Assembly (NCBI GenBank): GCA_966674685.1
Contig: CBKWJC010000001.1
Span: 62,001-126,000, forward strand
Direction: 5' to 3'
DNA from: Thainema sp966674685
Lineage (GTDB): Bacteria; Cyanobacteriota; Cyanobacteriia; Phormidesmidales; Phormidesmidaceae
Length of the DNA: 64,000 bases
Below the pieces are notes generated by a model, which did not search any database, was not told the origin of the DNA, and was given only the letters and a program-made list of their open reading frames with translations. Within the stretch, counting starts at the first letter, position 1. Every line of letters starts with the position of its first letter. Below, one piece after another: positions 15,191 to 24,713 of this stretch. The position numbers and the translations under genes were made by a program.

Positions 15191-16548
15191 TCTCCTCTCT
15201 CCATCCAACCGCGCATTTTGCCTGGATTGAGCAAGCCGTGGGGATCGACTTCTTGTTTGAAGTTAACTTGGATGGTGTCGATGGTCTTGCGTCCGCCATC
15301 TTCCAAAATGTAGGTATGGGGATTGGCGATGAGTGCGCCCTGTGCTTCGTGGTAGTGAATGATTTCGTTCAGGCGCTCTTCGGTGGAGTAGCGGACAATT
15401 TGGAGAGCAGCGGGAACGACGCGGCCTTGCGATCGCAAAAATTCAATATGCATCATCACCTCATCACCGAAATACTCGTACATGTGCTGCAACAGCTTCA
15501 GTTCCGGATCGTAGGGGAACATGGTTTGCAGGTAAGTCAGCGTCGGATCAACGCTGCGGGCGTGGAGAGTGGAATGATTCCAGGTAAATTCCAGCAGCGG
15601 CGCTTTGCGATTGGGATCGCCAGGAGCTTTTTCGTAGGTAATCGTGCCGCCCCAGGCTTGAACCAGATCGCGAAACGGCTCTAAGTTAATATCGGCAATC
15701 ATGACCAAAACAGCGTGCTGCTGATTCGGCAAGAAAGACTGGAGGGCGGCAAAGTAGCTGGGAATCGGCCAAGCGTGAACGCTGACCAGCTTTTTAATGA
15801 TCGGGTCGGCATCGCCCAGCGCCTGCCCAAAGCGAGCTGCCGTCATGAAATCATCAAAGGTGACAATGCAGTCCACCCAGTTGTAAGCTGTGCCCAGTGG
15901 CACTTCCAGTTCCGTGATGATGCCGTTGGTACCGTAGGCGTGATTCACCTTCTGCACCTCGTCACCACGCAGTTCTAAGACGCGGGGTTGCTCTTCCAGA
16001 GTGATCACTTTAACGGCAATTAGACTACCGCGATCGCGCAGTTGACCATAGAGAATCGACCCAATGCCGCCGCTGCCCCCGGCAATGAAACCGCCGATGG
16101 TTGCCGTGCGATAGGTAGACGGCACCATCCGCAGTTCCCAGCCTTCGGGACGGGTGGCTTTATCAATGGTGGCCAACTTTGCTCCGGCCTGCACCCGCAG
16201 CAAACCGGGCTTAATCCAGCAAATTTGGTTGAGGTGGGACATGTCGAGAATGACGCCACCTGCGAGGGGAACACACTGTCCGTAATTGCCCGTGCCCGCA
16301 CCCCGAATCGTGACGGGGATACGGCGCTTGGCGCATTCGGCTGCGACTTGGATAACCTGTTCCTCGGTCGCAGGTCGCACTACGATATCCCCCGTTTTGT
16401 CGGCTAAGGCAGTTTGTAAAACGGGGCTAAACGTATAGTAATCCTGCGAAAGTTTTGCCACCTGATGGGGATCTCGAATCACCTCAACGCCCTCTAGCGC
16501 AGCGATAAAAGCGTCCCAATCAGTACCGTGAACTGGGCTAACCGTCAT
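15187..16548 (-). CDS. FAD-linked oxidase (GlcD/VAO-type) of unknown substrate
   Basis: The 453-residue protein has the FAD-binding 4 fold. The motif RGAGTGNYGQ is at 82-91 (the diphosphate-binding loop), and the second motif, GGFIAGGSGGIGS, begins at residue 152 and is followed by ILYG. The C-terminus ends with DPHGLLNPGKM, the usual signature of glycolate/lactate oxidase relatives. It could oxidise a hydroxy acid or similar compound; the substrate is unknown. The start codon touches the stop codon of the upstream deaminase-like gene, so both probably form one operon. No His for covalent flavin attachment is obvious. Confidence 0.85.
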   Translation of the reverse strand: MTVSPVHGTDWDAFIAALEGVEVIRDPHQVAKLSQDYYTFSPVLQTALADKTGDIVVRPATEEQVIQVAAECAKRRIPVTIRGAGTGNYGQCVPLAGGVILDMSHLNQICWIKPGLLRVQAGAKLATIDKATRPEGWELRMVPSTYRTATIGGFIAGGSGGIGSILYGQLRDRGSLIAVKVITLEEQPRVLELRGDEVQKVNHAYGTNGIITELEVPLGTAYNWVDCIVTFDDFMTAARFGQALGDADPIIKKLVSVHAWPIPSYFAALQSFLPNQQHAVLVMIADINLEPFRDLVQAWGGTITYEKAPGDPNRKAPLLEFTWNHSTLHARSVDPTLTYLQTMFPYDPELKLLQHMYEYFGDEVMMHIEFLRSQGRVVPAALQIVRYSTEERLNEIIHYHEAQGALIANPHTYILEDGGRKTIDTIQVNFKQEVDPHGLLNPGKMRGWMERGE

Positions 16549-17904
16549 TTAACCTAACTCCAAAGGCATCAAATCATCTAGTTCAGCATAATCTGGCAGG
16601 GTGGTATCAATCGGTTGTCCTTTACGCAGAACCAGTCGATCATGCTGCGATCTCGCCACTAGCTCATTCAAATTCCGCGCCTTAAAGACAATCAAATCTG
16701 CCGTGTTGCCCTCGCTAATTCGCCCCGCGTCCTCAAGCTGCATCAAATCCGCTGCCGTCCAAGTGTTGGCACGGGGCCAGTCGCCAAAGGGTCGATCCAA
16801 CTGGCCAATCCGTACCGCCTGCTGAAAGACTTCCCAGCCATCATGATCCCCATAGGCATAAAAAGGATCGCGGCAGTTGTCACTTGCGATCGCAACTGGA
16901 ATCCCCTGCTGCTTGAGTTCGGGTAACAGCGTTACCCCCCGCAATCGCGGCATGCGGCCAATCATCCGGTCTTGTAGATACATATTGCACATCGGCAAGC
17001 TGACAATGCCAATGCCTGCTTGCTGTACCACATCCATCGTGGCATCGGCGACTTCGGCAGACTGCACCGACAGGCTACAGCAGTGACCACAGACAATATT
17101 GCCGCTAAATTCCTGCTTCAGCGCCATTTCCGCAATGTGCCGCAGCGCCACATCATCGGGATTGGTGCTTTCGTCAACATGAAAATCAAGATCCAATTCT
17201 CGCGATTGAGCCAACTGAAAGACACGTTCAAGCTGAGCATCCAGTTCCGGATTCATGTAGGCGACGCCGCCCAGAATCCCGCCATACTCCGCATACCAAT
17301 CGGCCAACTGCTCGGCTTCCGGCTTGAGGAAATAATCTAAAGAGACGAGCGACACAGCCTGCATGATGATGCGATCGCGCCACTCTTCCCGCAGATGACT
17401 AAATACTTCTAAACTCTGCCTTGCCTGCTCCCCAAAGGAATCAAGATGCGTCCGAATCGCTTTAGTACCGTGAGCGTAAGCGCAGCGCAAACCAAATTCC
17501 ATCCGGCGATACAAATCATCCGGTTGCCAATATTCGTCTTGATCCCGCTTACACGCTGCCAATGCATCACTAAACGTCCCGCTGGGATTGGGCATCCGAT
17601 ACCACACATGCCCCTTATCCAAATGCGTATGCAAATCTGCAAAACACGGCCAGACTAGACCACTCCGACAATTAACAGTTGGTACCTCACCAAAAATTGC
17701 CGTTCCAGAGGGCACAATCCGAACTACCACACCATCTCTCAGTTCGATGTCGGCAGCCACCAAATCTTCCGCAATGGGCGCTTGCTGATAGGTCGCGATC
17801 GGTGACTTATATTCGGCCTTATCGAGTAAACATAAGGGGATATGAGCATTGGTCAGCCAGTAGTGGGATGCCCGCGGAATTAACTTGCTCAAGTCGCTAG
17901 TCAT
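16549..17904 (-). CDS. Cytosine deaminase-like amidohydrolase
   Basis: The protein is 451 residues from the ATG at 17904; a TTG at 17928 is a weaker alternative. It shows the metal-dependent hydrolase pattern of the CodA group: HTHLD at 92-96, FHVDE at 241-245, GHCCSL at 273-278 and ASDNCRDPF at 340-348. CodA hydrolyses cytosine to uracil in pyrimidine salvage, but related enzymes act on other rings such as triazines or isoguanine. The downstream FAD oxidase starts directly after its stop codon, hinting at a two-step pathway whose substrate is unknown. Confidence 0.8.
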   Translation of the reverse strand: MTSDLSKLIPRASHYWLTNAHIPLCLLDKAEYKSPIATYQQAPIAEDLVAADIELRDGVVVRIVPSGTAIFGEVPTVNCRSGLVWPCFADLHTHLDKGHVWYRMPNPSGTFSDALAACKRDQDEYWQPDDLYRRMEFGLRCAYAHGTKAIRTHLDSFGEQARQSLEVFSHLREEWRDRIIMQAVSLVSLDYFLKPEAEQLADWYAEYGGILGGVAYMNPELDAQLERVFQLAQSRELDLDFHVDESTNPDDVALRHIAEMALKQEFSGNIVCGHCCSLSVQSAEVADATMDVVQQAGIGIVSLPMCNMYLQDRMIGRMPRLRGVTLLPELKQQGIPVAIASDNCRDPFYAYGDHDGWEVFQQAVRIGQLDRPFGDWPRANTWTAADLMQLEDAGRISEGNTADLIVFKARNLNELVARSQHDRLVLRKGQPIDTTLPDYAELDDLMPLELG

Positions 17905-18463
17905 AAATGGGATGCCCCAATAGGGCAAGTATGGATAAAACTTGTCTGGACAACATTCTAAAAATTGTTTCGGGAAAGAGTTCTAGAGAAGCAATAGGTC
18001 TAGCGATTGGTTTTCAGACAACTTAGAGCAAATGCCTGAATACGAAAAGGCTGCTAATTGAAGCGAGTCACCGCAGAATCATACATGCTGCACATTCTGG
18101 CTATACTCTCAAGTCTACAAATTATTTGTGCATCAGCTAGATGTATGACACCGCAGCCTAAATCTACAGGAAAAATATAGATCCGTCTATGGGATCAACC
18201 CGGCAAAAAAGTTCATTTGTACTTTTACCTCCTCGCGGAAAACTTGGAAATTGATACAAATGGTCACAAAACAGACCTAAAATCCAAGTTTGTAATCTTG
18301 CACATTTATCGTTACGTAACAGTTTGCCTATGCGTTTATGCAGAAGCAGACGCATCGCTCAGAAGTGCGCTATTGTTTAGGGGTTAAGGGGTCTATTGAT
18401 CGGCGCACCACTCGGTATCGTCGTCATGTTCAAGCCCAGTGTGATGGAGTTCATGAGGGACGG
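17905..18463. other. Intergenic region between divergent genes
   Basis: No gene or repeat of the families described elsewhere was recognised in about 560 bp. It should contain the promoters for the deaminase-like operon (left) and the lipoprotein gene (right). Confidence 0.5.
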
Positions 18464-19330
18464 ATGATGCGTAAGCTCTTTCTTTTAGCTTTATCCAGTG
18501 CCTTCGCCCTGTCAATTAGCGGCTGTCAGCTTTTTGGTGGTGGTGGAGATGAGCAGGCTGATACCGATGAAGCTGTAGTGGAACCCATTCCAGAAGATGC
18601 AGCAGACAATGCGGAGGGCGATGGTGATGCGACAGCAGAGGAGGAAACTCCGGCTGAGGATGCGCTAACTACTCCTCCAGAAGCATCCGATCTGGCGAGT
18701 GCTGAATTGATTCAATCCACCGATGCGGATGCCCGCGTTCAGCAGATTTCGTCTGGTGTAGGCGCTCGTGAAGATCCCTTTGCGAATTTACCAATTCCGC
18801 CGCCGCCCACCCCTGTTTCTCAGGTTCAGCCTGGCACTCCAGGCGGTGGCACAGCTCCAGGCGGAGGTACCAATCCAGGCGGTGGCACAGCTCCAGGCGG
18901 AGGTACCAACCCAGGCGGTGGCACAACATCGCCGGGCAACAGAACTCCAACGACACCTGCAAATCCTCCGAACGTACGGCCTGGTGGTGGTACTACTGGT
19001 GGTGGCCAAGCCTCACCAGGACAGCAGCCGTCAAGTCCGCTAGCACCTGGCAATATTGCTGTGGCTCCAACTCCGCCAACTGATTTGGCAACTGCTGTGG
19101 TTGTGACCGGAGTGGTTGAGGTTGGTGGTGTTGAGTACGCCATTGTTGACGTGCCCGATGAGCCGAGTCGCTATGTGCGTGAGGGGCAGCGGATTGCTAA
19201 TGGTCAAGTGTTGGTGAAGCGAATTGAAGTCCGCGAGGGTGGCGAACCACGCGTCATTCTAGAGCAGAATGGTGTTGAGATTGCTCGTCGAGTCGGTGAA
19301 GGAGCCGTCGAAGACGAAACAACGGCTTAG
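18464..19330 (+). CDS. Lipoprotein with Gly-rich tandem repeat and a PilP-like C-terminal region
   Basis: The start at 18464 (two adjacent ATG codons, GAGG upstream) gives a 288-residue product with a lipoprotein signal peptide ending at the lipobox SISGC (Cys21). An acidic segment follows. Then comes a Gly/Pro/Thr-rich stretch encoded by a 36-bp tandem repeat (GGGTAPGGGTNP units) and a folded C-terminal region (VTGVVEVGGVEYAIVDV, YVREGQRIANGQVLVKRIEV). The last part resembles the small beta domain of PilP/GspC secretion proteins; this is a weak, visual similarity. An envelope role in type IV pilus or secretion is possible but unproven. Confidence 0.65.
   Translation: MMRKLFLLALSSAFALSISGCQLFGGGGDEQADTDEAVVEPIPEDAADNAEGDGDATAEEETPAEDALTTPPEASDLASAELIQSTDADARVQQISSGVGAREDPFANLPIPPPPTPVSQVQPGTPGGGTAPGGGTNPGGGTAPGGGTNPGGGTTSPGNRTPTTPANPPNVRPGGGTTGGGQASPGQQPSSPLAPGNIAVAPTPPTDLATAVVVTGVVEVGGVEYAIVDVPDEPSRYVREGQRIANGQVLVKRIEVREGGEPRVILEQNGVEIARRVGEGAVEDETTA
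18842..18928 (+). repeat. In-frame 36-bp tandem repeat in the lipoprotein gene
   Basis: A unit beginning GGCGGTGGCACAGCTCCAGG is repeated at 18842-18877 and 18878-18913 with one substitution, and a third partial unit follows. It encodes GGGTAPGGGTNP. Being a multiple of three, changes in copy number would keep the frame. Confidence 0.9.
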
Positions 19331-19554
19331 TTCTGGCCCGTCGCTTCAGCTCAATCGCCTCAACTGGTACAGCATCAGGTTTGTTGTGAGAGATAAGTCT
19401 TTCCGGGATTTCTGGCGGCAAACCTGATAGACCACTAAAGCCTAGGAATACAAATTCAGCAAGCCCAAGATGTGGGAGTTGGCAATGCACACTACAGCAC
19501 GCCTCACTACTGCCGATGGGTTTTGACTTGCGCTCCTTAAAAATGAGGCTATTC

Positions 19555-20169
19555 ATGGTAGCAGCTTCAGATTTTCGATTTCCGGCCTATTATCCCCATC
19601 CCGATCAGGACAGCAGTCTGCTGGCTCAACTGCACTATTTGCCTGGGCTGAAGGAGTTGCTGATGGTGCGGCAGGTGCATGCGCTTGAACATGCGACTGT
19701 TTGGGTGTTGGGCGAAATGCGATCGCGACAGGCGGGGCTACCCCATACTGCCGAAAGTTTCGGTGGGTTCTCAACCGAGCAAGGGTTTTATCTTTACGGA
19801 TCGATTACGACGGATATGCTCAAGCGGGCCGTGACGATTGCGCTCCATCGGCTGACTCACGGGGATTGGCAGTTAGCGATTCATCCCCGCTGCGGCACGA
19901 ATTTATCGGTGGGAATGCTGCTGGCTTCTAGCTTTGCGCTAGGGCTGCATGTTTTCTTACCCAAAGGTCCCATTGAGCAGCTATTGGGATTCGGGGTTGC
20001 GACTGCCGCCGCCGCTCAGTTGGCTCCAGAATTAGGTGCGATCGCACAGCAATATCTGACAACAGCCATCCCGTTCAACTTGGCTGTGAATCGCGTGGTC
20101 GAGGTACCGGATGACGACACGGGGCGACCAACTCATTTTGTGCAGGTGCGCTGGGTAGATCTCAAGTAG
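19555..20169 (+). CDS. DUF6391-like cyanobacterial membrane-associated protein
   Basis: From the ATG at 19555 (GAGG 6 bases upstream) the product is 204 residues. I recognise it only as a conserved cyanobacterial protein, probably DUF6391. It has the stretch VRQVHALEHATVWVLGEM with a conserved HALEHAT, then HPRCGTNLSVGMLLASSFAL and two hydrophobic segments near the middle. The HALEHAT and CGTN motifs suggest a bound metal or active site, but no function is known to me. It lies alone between the lipoprotein and TRAP genes on the same strand. Confidence 0.65.
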   Translation: MVAASDFRFPAYYPHPDQDSSLLAQLHYLPGLKELLMVRQVHALEHATVWVLGEMRSRQAGLPHTAESFGGFSTEQGFYLYGSITTDMLKRAVTIALHRLTHGDWQLAIHPRCGTNLSVGMLLASSFALGLHVFLPKGPIEQLLGFGVATAAAAQLAPELGAIAQQYLTTAIPFNLAVNRVVEVPDDDTGRPTHFVQVRWVDLK

Positions 20170-20431
20170 CCTCAGGTAACCTGGCAGCAATATCGAGACA
20201 ATAGCTAAGGTTGCATGAGCCATCTTAGCCATTTCTCATGCCCCAAATGTAAAGCTTTTGAAGCATAAGCCGGACAGCTGACCATCCTCTTTTACTATTC
20301 GATCAATTATTCATACTGAATCTTTGGGTTGTCCTCAAACGATTCATGATTGGGGGGTGTGGGTCTGCTCATACACCCAAAAATTGCTGTCCGAACCACC
20401 ACCAATTTGGGATCTTCGTCCGTCCATCGCT

Positions 20432-21538
20432 ATGAAACGCCGATCTTTTCTCAATACGGCTGCGACCAGTGCCGCAGCGACAACATTGCTCTACGGCTGC
20501 TCCGCGTCTGTGCCTGAGTCGAGTTCTTCTACTGCCAATAGTCAACCAGCCATTCAGTGGCGGATGGCAACAAGCTGGCCCGAAGCGCTTGATGTTTTAT
20601 ATGGTTCTGCCAAGCAACTGTGCCAGCGCGTCTCGGAGATGACCAATGGTCAGTTTGTGATTACACCCTATTCCGCTGGCGAACTGGTGGGCGGCTTAGA
20701 AGTGTTAGACGCCGTCCAAAGCGGAGCTGTGCAGTGCGGCCACACCGCTGGCTACTACTACACAGGCAAAAATCCGTCCCTGGCCCTGGCCACGGCCTTG
20801 CCCTTTGGCCTGATGGCCGATCAGCAAAATGCTTGGCTCTACTATGGGGGAGGACTAGAGGCGCTGCGCCAAATCTACGCTGACTTTGGCATTCTCAATT
20901 TTCCCGCTGGCAATACCGGAGCGCAGATGGGAGGCTGGTTTAAGCGCCCTGTACAGACGCTCTCTGACTTAGGCGGATTGAAAATGCGGATTCCGGGCAT
21001 GGGCGGCAAGATTATGCAGGAATTGGGCGTGAGCGTGCAGGTGCTGCCCGGTGGTGAGATCTTTCTGGCACTGGAGCGGGGTGCGATTGATGCAGCGGAG
21101 TGGGTCGGCCCCCATGATGATGAAAAATTGGGGCTACAGAAAGCCGCTCAATACTACTACTATCCAGGCTGGTGGGAACCCAGCGCCACACTGGAAGCCT
21201 TGGTCAATCAGTCGGCCTGGAATGAGCTGCCCACCAGCTATCAAACGGCCTTCGCAACGGCAACCTATGAAACGAACTTGGCGACGCTGGCTCAGTACAA
21301 TGCGCTCAATGGTGAAGCGCTTGCACGCTTGCAGGCTGAAGGCGTTGAGCTGGTTGCCTACAGTCCGGAGATTTTAGCCGCCGCAGAAGAGGCTTCGTTC
21401 AGGCTGTATGACCAAATGGCGCAGGAAGATGCGGCTTTTCAGGACATTTACACAGGCTGGAAGGCATTCCGCGATCGCATTTATGCCTGGAACCGCATTA
21501 ATGAACTGCCGTTTGCCCAATCAGCCTATGGAAGCTAA
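20432..21538 (+). CDS. TRAP transporter solute-binding lipoprotein (DctP type)
   Basis: Beginning at the ATG at 20432, the 368-residue protein starts MKRRSFLNTAATSAAATTLL, a twin-arginine-like signal, and continues into a lipobox (LLYGC, Cys23). This suggests Tat export and lipid anchoring. The rest is a DctP-type binding protein: WRMATSWPEALDVLYGSAKQ, PYSAGELVGGLEVLDAVQSG, LKMRIPGMGGKIMQELG and ALERGAIDAAEWVGP. Members of this subgroup bind carboxylates, often 2-keto acids. No membrane subunits (DctQ/DctM) lie nearby, so the partners must be elsewhere. Confidence 0.9.
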   Translation: MKRRSFLNTAATSAAATTLLYGCSASVPESSSSTANSQPAIQWRMATSWPEALDVLYGSAKQLCQRVSEMTNGQFVITPYSAGELVGGLEVLDAVQSGAVQCGHTAGYYYTGKNPSLALATALPFGLMADQQNAWLYYGGGLEALRQIYADFGILNFPAGNTGAQMGGWFKRPVQTLSDLGGLKMRIPGMGGKIMQELGVSVQVLPGGEIFLALERGAIDAAEWVGPHDDEKLGLQKAAQYYYYPGWWEPSATLEALVNQSAWNELPTSYQTAFATATYETNLATLAQYNALNGEALARLQAEGVELVAYSPEILAAAEEASFRLYDQMAQEDAAFQDIYTGWKAFRDRIYAWNRINELPFAQSAYGS

Positions 21539-21855
21539 TTAGGGCGGCTAGAGCGGGAGTTATATCTGCGACAGTCAAAACAATTTTTTCTAAGATCTAT
21601 CTTTAGATAGAGCAGATCAAATCCGGTTGTTGTTGATAATATTGAAAGATATGCCAAATAACTCATTCGAGTTATCTGACATATCTAACATTACATGGTG
21701 AGACTGTGCTGGCAGATGTACCTTGGTGGACTTCCTCTGCCGGCTTTTTTTTGCCTATTTTTACTCGCAGCAACTGGTTTGCCGACTTTATTTTGCTCGG
21801 CGAGATGCCCAATCATCAAGCCATCAAGCCAGATTCAATACAGTATTGCACCATT

Positions 21856-21906
21856 CCAAAAACGAAAGGGATGCGCCGCTAGCGGCAGCATCCCTTTCGT
21901 TTTTGG
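21856..21906. terminator. Large hairpin terminator between TRAP gene and antiporter gene
   Basis: CCAAAAACGAAAGGGATGC at 21856-21874 pairs with its complement at 21888-21906. An inner GCCGCT/AGCGGC palindrome forms the apex and one A is bulged. A- and T-runs at the base suit termination from both directions. Confidence 0.85.
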
Positions 21907-21913
21907 GTTAAGA

Positions 21914-22008
21914 ATGATATGAAATCCGGTTGAAAACCCATTGTTTGTGTGAATGCTCGCTGAGCGAGCATTCACACAAACAGGGTTCTACGCACGAACT
22001 TGACATTA
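21914..22008. repeat. Family B fold-back element, copy 2 (reverse orientation)
   Basis: It begins ATGATATGAAATCCGGTTGA and ends in CGAACTTGACATTA. The central stem is TGTGTGAATGCTCGC with its perfect complement, a sequence different from other family B stems. It fills the gap before the antiporter gene end. Confidence 0.75.
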
Positions 22009-22035
22009 GAGCCGGATTGGCCGATTCGGCTTAGC

Positions 22036-24123
22036 TCATGTGCTAGGCGTTGGGAAATGCGCGATGATCATGTTTTTATCCCAGTTTGCTCGTGCGATCG
22101 CTTCCGGTTCACGACCGATGGCGGGTTGTCCAATTCGGTGCGTCCCCTCAATCAAAATGAGCAGGTAGTCGGGTTTCAAAACGTCCGCAATGCGCTGTTT
22201 AATATCGCCTTCCATCTGCTGCATCTGAATGTCCTGTTCATCTAATAAGGCAGCCAGTTTGCGATTCCGCTGATCACTAGCAGCAACGCAAATGACCTGG
22301 AGCGGAGCTTTTAACTCCTCTGCGATCGAATGTGCAATCAGAAGCGTCGTTTTGATTTGTGACAAGTTGGATCGGCGACCTTGGATTGCCATCACCACCT
22401 GCTGTGTATTTTCTAGCGGTTGAGGGAAGCGAGTAATTAGGACTGGAATTGTGGCAGACCGGACGATGTTGTCGATTACGCTGCCAAAGAAATTTTCTTG
22501 ATACGTCGAAAATCCTTTCCAGCCGCAGATCAGCAAGTCAGCATTGCGCTCTTGAGTGGCGCGAATTATGCCCCAATCAATCGAGTCATCAATCCGACCA
22601 ATGGGTTCAACTGGCGTAGCAGCAGCGTGGGCAATTTCTTCAGCGGTCTCAAGTAGTTGGCGTTGCTTAATTCGGGCTGAGGTATTGACCGGACTGTTAC
22701 GATCGGGCAGCACATGTAGAGGGAGTAGAGTTCCCTGCACCCGCTTTGTCAAAATAATCGCCAGTTGAAGCAGATTGTCTTCTGTATTGGGGTTGGCAAC
22801 AGGCACCATGATCCGCTGGCCTAGACTACCGCTAGCGCTATCCGTCAACTGGTTAGTACTGCTGGCCGTATTTGCCTGTAGCTGCATCTTGGCTCCCCAG
22901 CGAGCCACCACCCACGGCGAAAGGACACAGCTCACGAGAATCATGGCAATAATGCCGTTGACCACTAGCTCATCTACTAGTTCAATATCGAACGCAACGG
23001 TAATCGCTGCCAGAGTGGAAGCCGCTTGTGCGACTGATAACCCAAACATCACCATGCTGTCTGGAAAGGCCCACTTAAACCAGCGGGCAGAACCCCAGGC
23101 GGCACCGAATTTGCTAGCGAGTTCCGCAATAATGATCACACCTGCGATCGCAATTGAACGAGGCTCTTTCACCAAAATCAGCGGATCAACCAACATGCCA
23201 ACCGAAATCAAGAAGAACGGCACAAACAGCGTGTTGCCGATGAACTGAATCCGATTCATCAACGGACTGAGACGGGGGATAATCTGGGTGATGGCTACTC
23301 CGGCTAGAAACGCTCCAACAATCGGTTCAATTTCGATCAGGCTAGCCAGATAAGAGATGACAAATAGCGCCGCCAGAACGAACGTGAATTCAGCGCTCTC
23401 ATCATGTCCAAACTTCTTGAAAAACCAGCGCCCCAACTTGGGTACCCCCCACAGCACCGCAAACGTGTAGATAGCCAAGGAAGGAATTAGAAATAGCCAA
23501 AATGACAGTGTGAGATTGCCTTGATCCGCTTTAACGACGATGGCCAAAACAAGTAGCGCCAGCACATTTGTAATCAGCGTTGCCCCTAACGTTGCAGTTG
23601 ACGCTGGCGTTCGCATAATGCCCAGTTTGCTGAGCACAGGCAGCGCTACCAGTGTGTGAGAAGCCAAACAGGAGGCCACCAGTACAGAAGCCAACAAGCT
23701 GTAACTCATCGGCAGCATAACTGCTGTACCAATCGCCATCGGCACGGCAAACGTAGCTAAGCCAAAAATAATCGCTTTGTCAGCATTGCGCTTGAGGTCG
23801 TCTAGGCTCGTTTCCAGGCCGCCCAAAAACATTAAGAATAATAGACCTACTGTGCCAAGCAGCTCAATTGTGCTGTCACGCTCCAGCACTCCCAAACCAT
23901 AGGGGCCAACAATGACTCCGGCTAGAATTAGACCAATAATACCGGGCATCCGTAGCCGCTCAACAATTAGCGGAGCCACTAGCATAATCGCCAGAATGAT
24001 TAGAAAAATGACGACTGGATCGGTTGCTGGTTCTTCAATTACTTGAGCCAGGAGGAATTGAAAAGCCGACCATCCACTCTCGCCCTGGCTTAACGTCCAT
24101 AAACTCTGTATAAAAGTTGTCAT
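22036..24123 (-). CDS. CPA2 family cation:proton antiporter with C-terminal UspA-like region
   Basis: The 695-residue protein has about a dozen membrane helices in residues 35-410, with CPA2 features (VERLRMPGIIGLILAGVIVG, SVLVASCLASHTLVALPVLS, IEPIVGAFLAGVAITQIIPR). Residues about 440-690 form a cytosolic part with two universal-stress-protein-like halves (for example GQRIMVPVANPNTEDNLLQL and ADLLICGWKGFSTYQENFFG). It exchanges Na+ or K+ for protons across a membrane; the exact ion cannot be told from sequence. The USP-like tail is typical of several cyanobacterial NapA/NhaS-type antiporters and may sense nucleotides. Confidence 0.92.
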   Translation of the reverse strand: MTTFIQSLWTLSQGESGWSAFQFLLAQVIEEPATDPVVIFLIILAIMLVAPLIVERLRMPGIIGLILAGVIVGPYGLGVLERDSTIELLGTVGLLFLMFLGGLETSLDDLKRNADKAIIFGLATFAVPMAIGTAVMLPMSYSLLASVLVASCLASHTLVALPVLSKLGIMRTPASTATLGATLITNVLALLVLAIVVKADQGNLTLSFWLFLIPSLAIYTFAVLWGVPKLGRWFFKKFGHDESAEFTFVLAALFVISYLASLIEIEPIVGAFLAGVAITQIIPRLSPLMNRIQFIGNTLFVPFFLISVGMLVDPLILVKEPRSIAIAGVIIIAELASKFGAAWGSARWFKWAFPDSMVMFGLSVAQAASTLAAITVAFDIELVDELVVNGIIAMILVSCVLSPWVVARWGAKMQLQANTASSTNQLTDSASGSLGQRIMVPVANPNTEDNLLQLAIILTKRVQGTLLPLHVLPDRNSPVNTSARIKQRQLLETAEEIAHAAATPVEPIGRIDDSIDWGIIRATQERNADLLICGWKGFSTYQENFFGSVIDNIVRSATIPVLITRFPQPLENTQQVVMAIQGRRSNLSQIKTTLLIAHSIAEELKAPLQVICVAASDQRNRKLAALLDEQDIQMQQMEGDIKQRIADVLKPDYLLILIEGTHRIGQPAIGREPEAIARANWDKNMIIAHFPTPST

Positions 24124-24713
24124 AAGTCTCTCTCGCTAGCCAATCCGTAAGTCGGCATAAACAAACTCGAAATCTTGAAATCGGGGGGTACACTGCCGGG
24201 GCACTCTTTGGGTTGGCAATAGCACAACACACAATCATGACTGTTGAGAACCTCCCTCCCGGTTTTTAGGTTGAACTTTGACATACAGCTACTTAGCTAG
24301 GATTGTTGCATATCTACAAAATGACAACATCATATCGATAGATGAGGACTTTCCTTACAGTTGACGAATCAAAATCCCCAAAAGCGATGTCCGTGGCGCG
24401 GTGGGTCACCTCATTGCTCGGGGTTGGTACAAGATATGATTTTGAGCTAGATGGGCTGTTGGAATTGCTGATTGGCTAAGCAATTGAAATATTACAGATT
24501 GTATTTATAACCGAAAGATAATCCGTCCCTATTCTGCTCAGCGATGCGAGCGCGATCTGCTGTGAATCAGACTTTTGAGGTTTTTGGGGCAGTTGTTCGA
24601 GATGTTAGGGTGCAAATAATCTCTGGAACATTGATCTGCTCTTGATTCCAGGCTTTTGGGGTTCGCAATATTCCAGCCCCACACTGTTGATTTGAAACTT
24701 TATTGATATTGAG
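24124..24713. other. Intergenic region between antiporter and glpK
   Basis: No gene is seen in 590 bp. A disrupted family A element lies at 24148-24295. The remaining 400 bp upstream of glpK show no recognisable operator or repeat. Confidence 0.55.
24148..24295. repeat. Family A fold-back element, copy 5, with about 42 bp inserted in its centre
   Basis: It starts TAAGTCGGCATAAACAAAC and ends ACATACAGCTACTTAG. The two GC-rich arms (TCGGGGGG near 24181 and CCCTCCCGG near 24254) are separated by extra DNA containing TTGGCAATAGCACAACACAC, which is absent from other copies. Confidence 0.7.
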
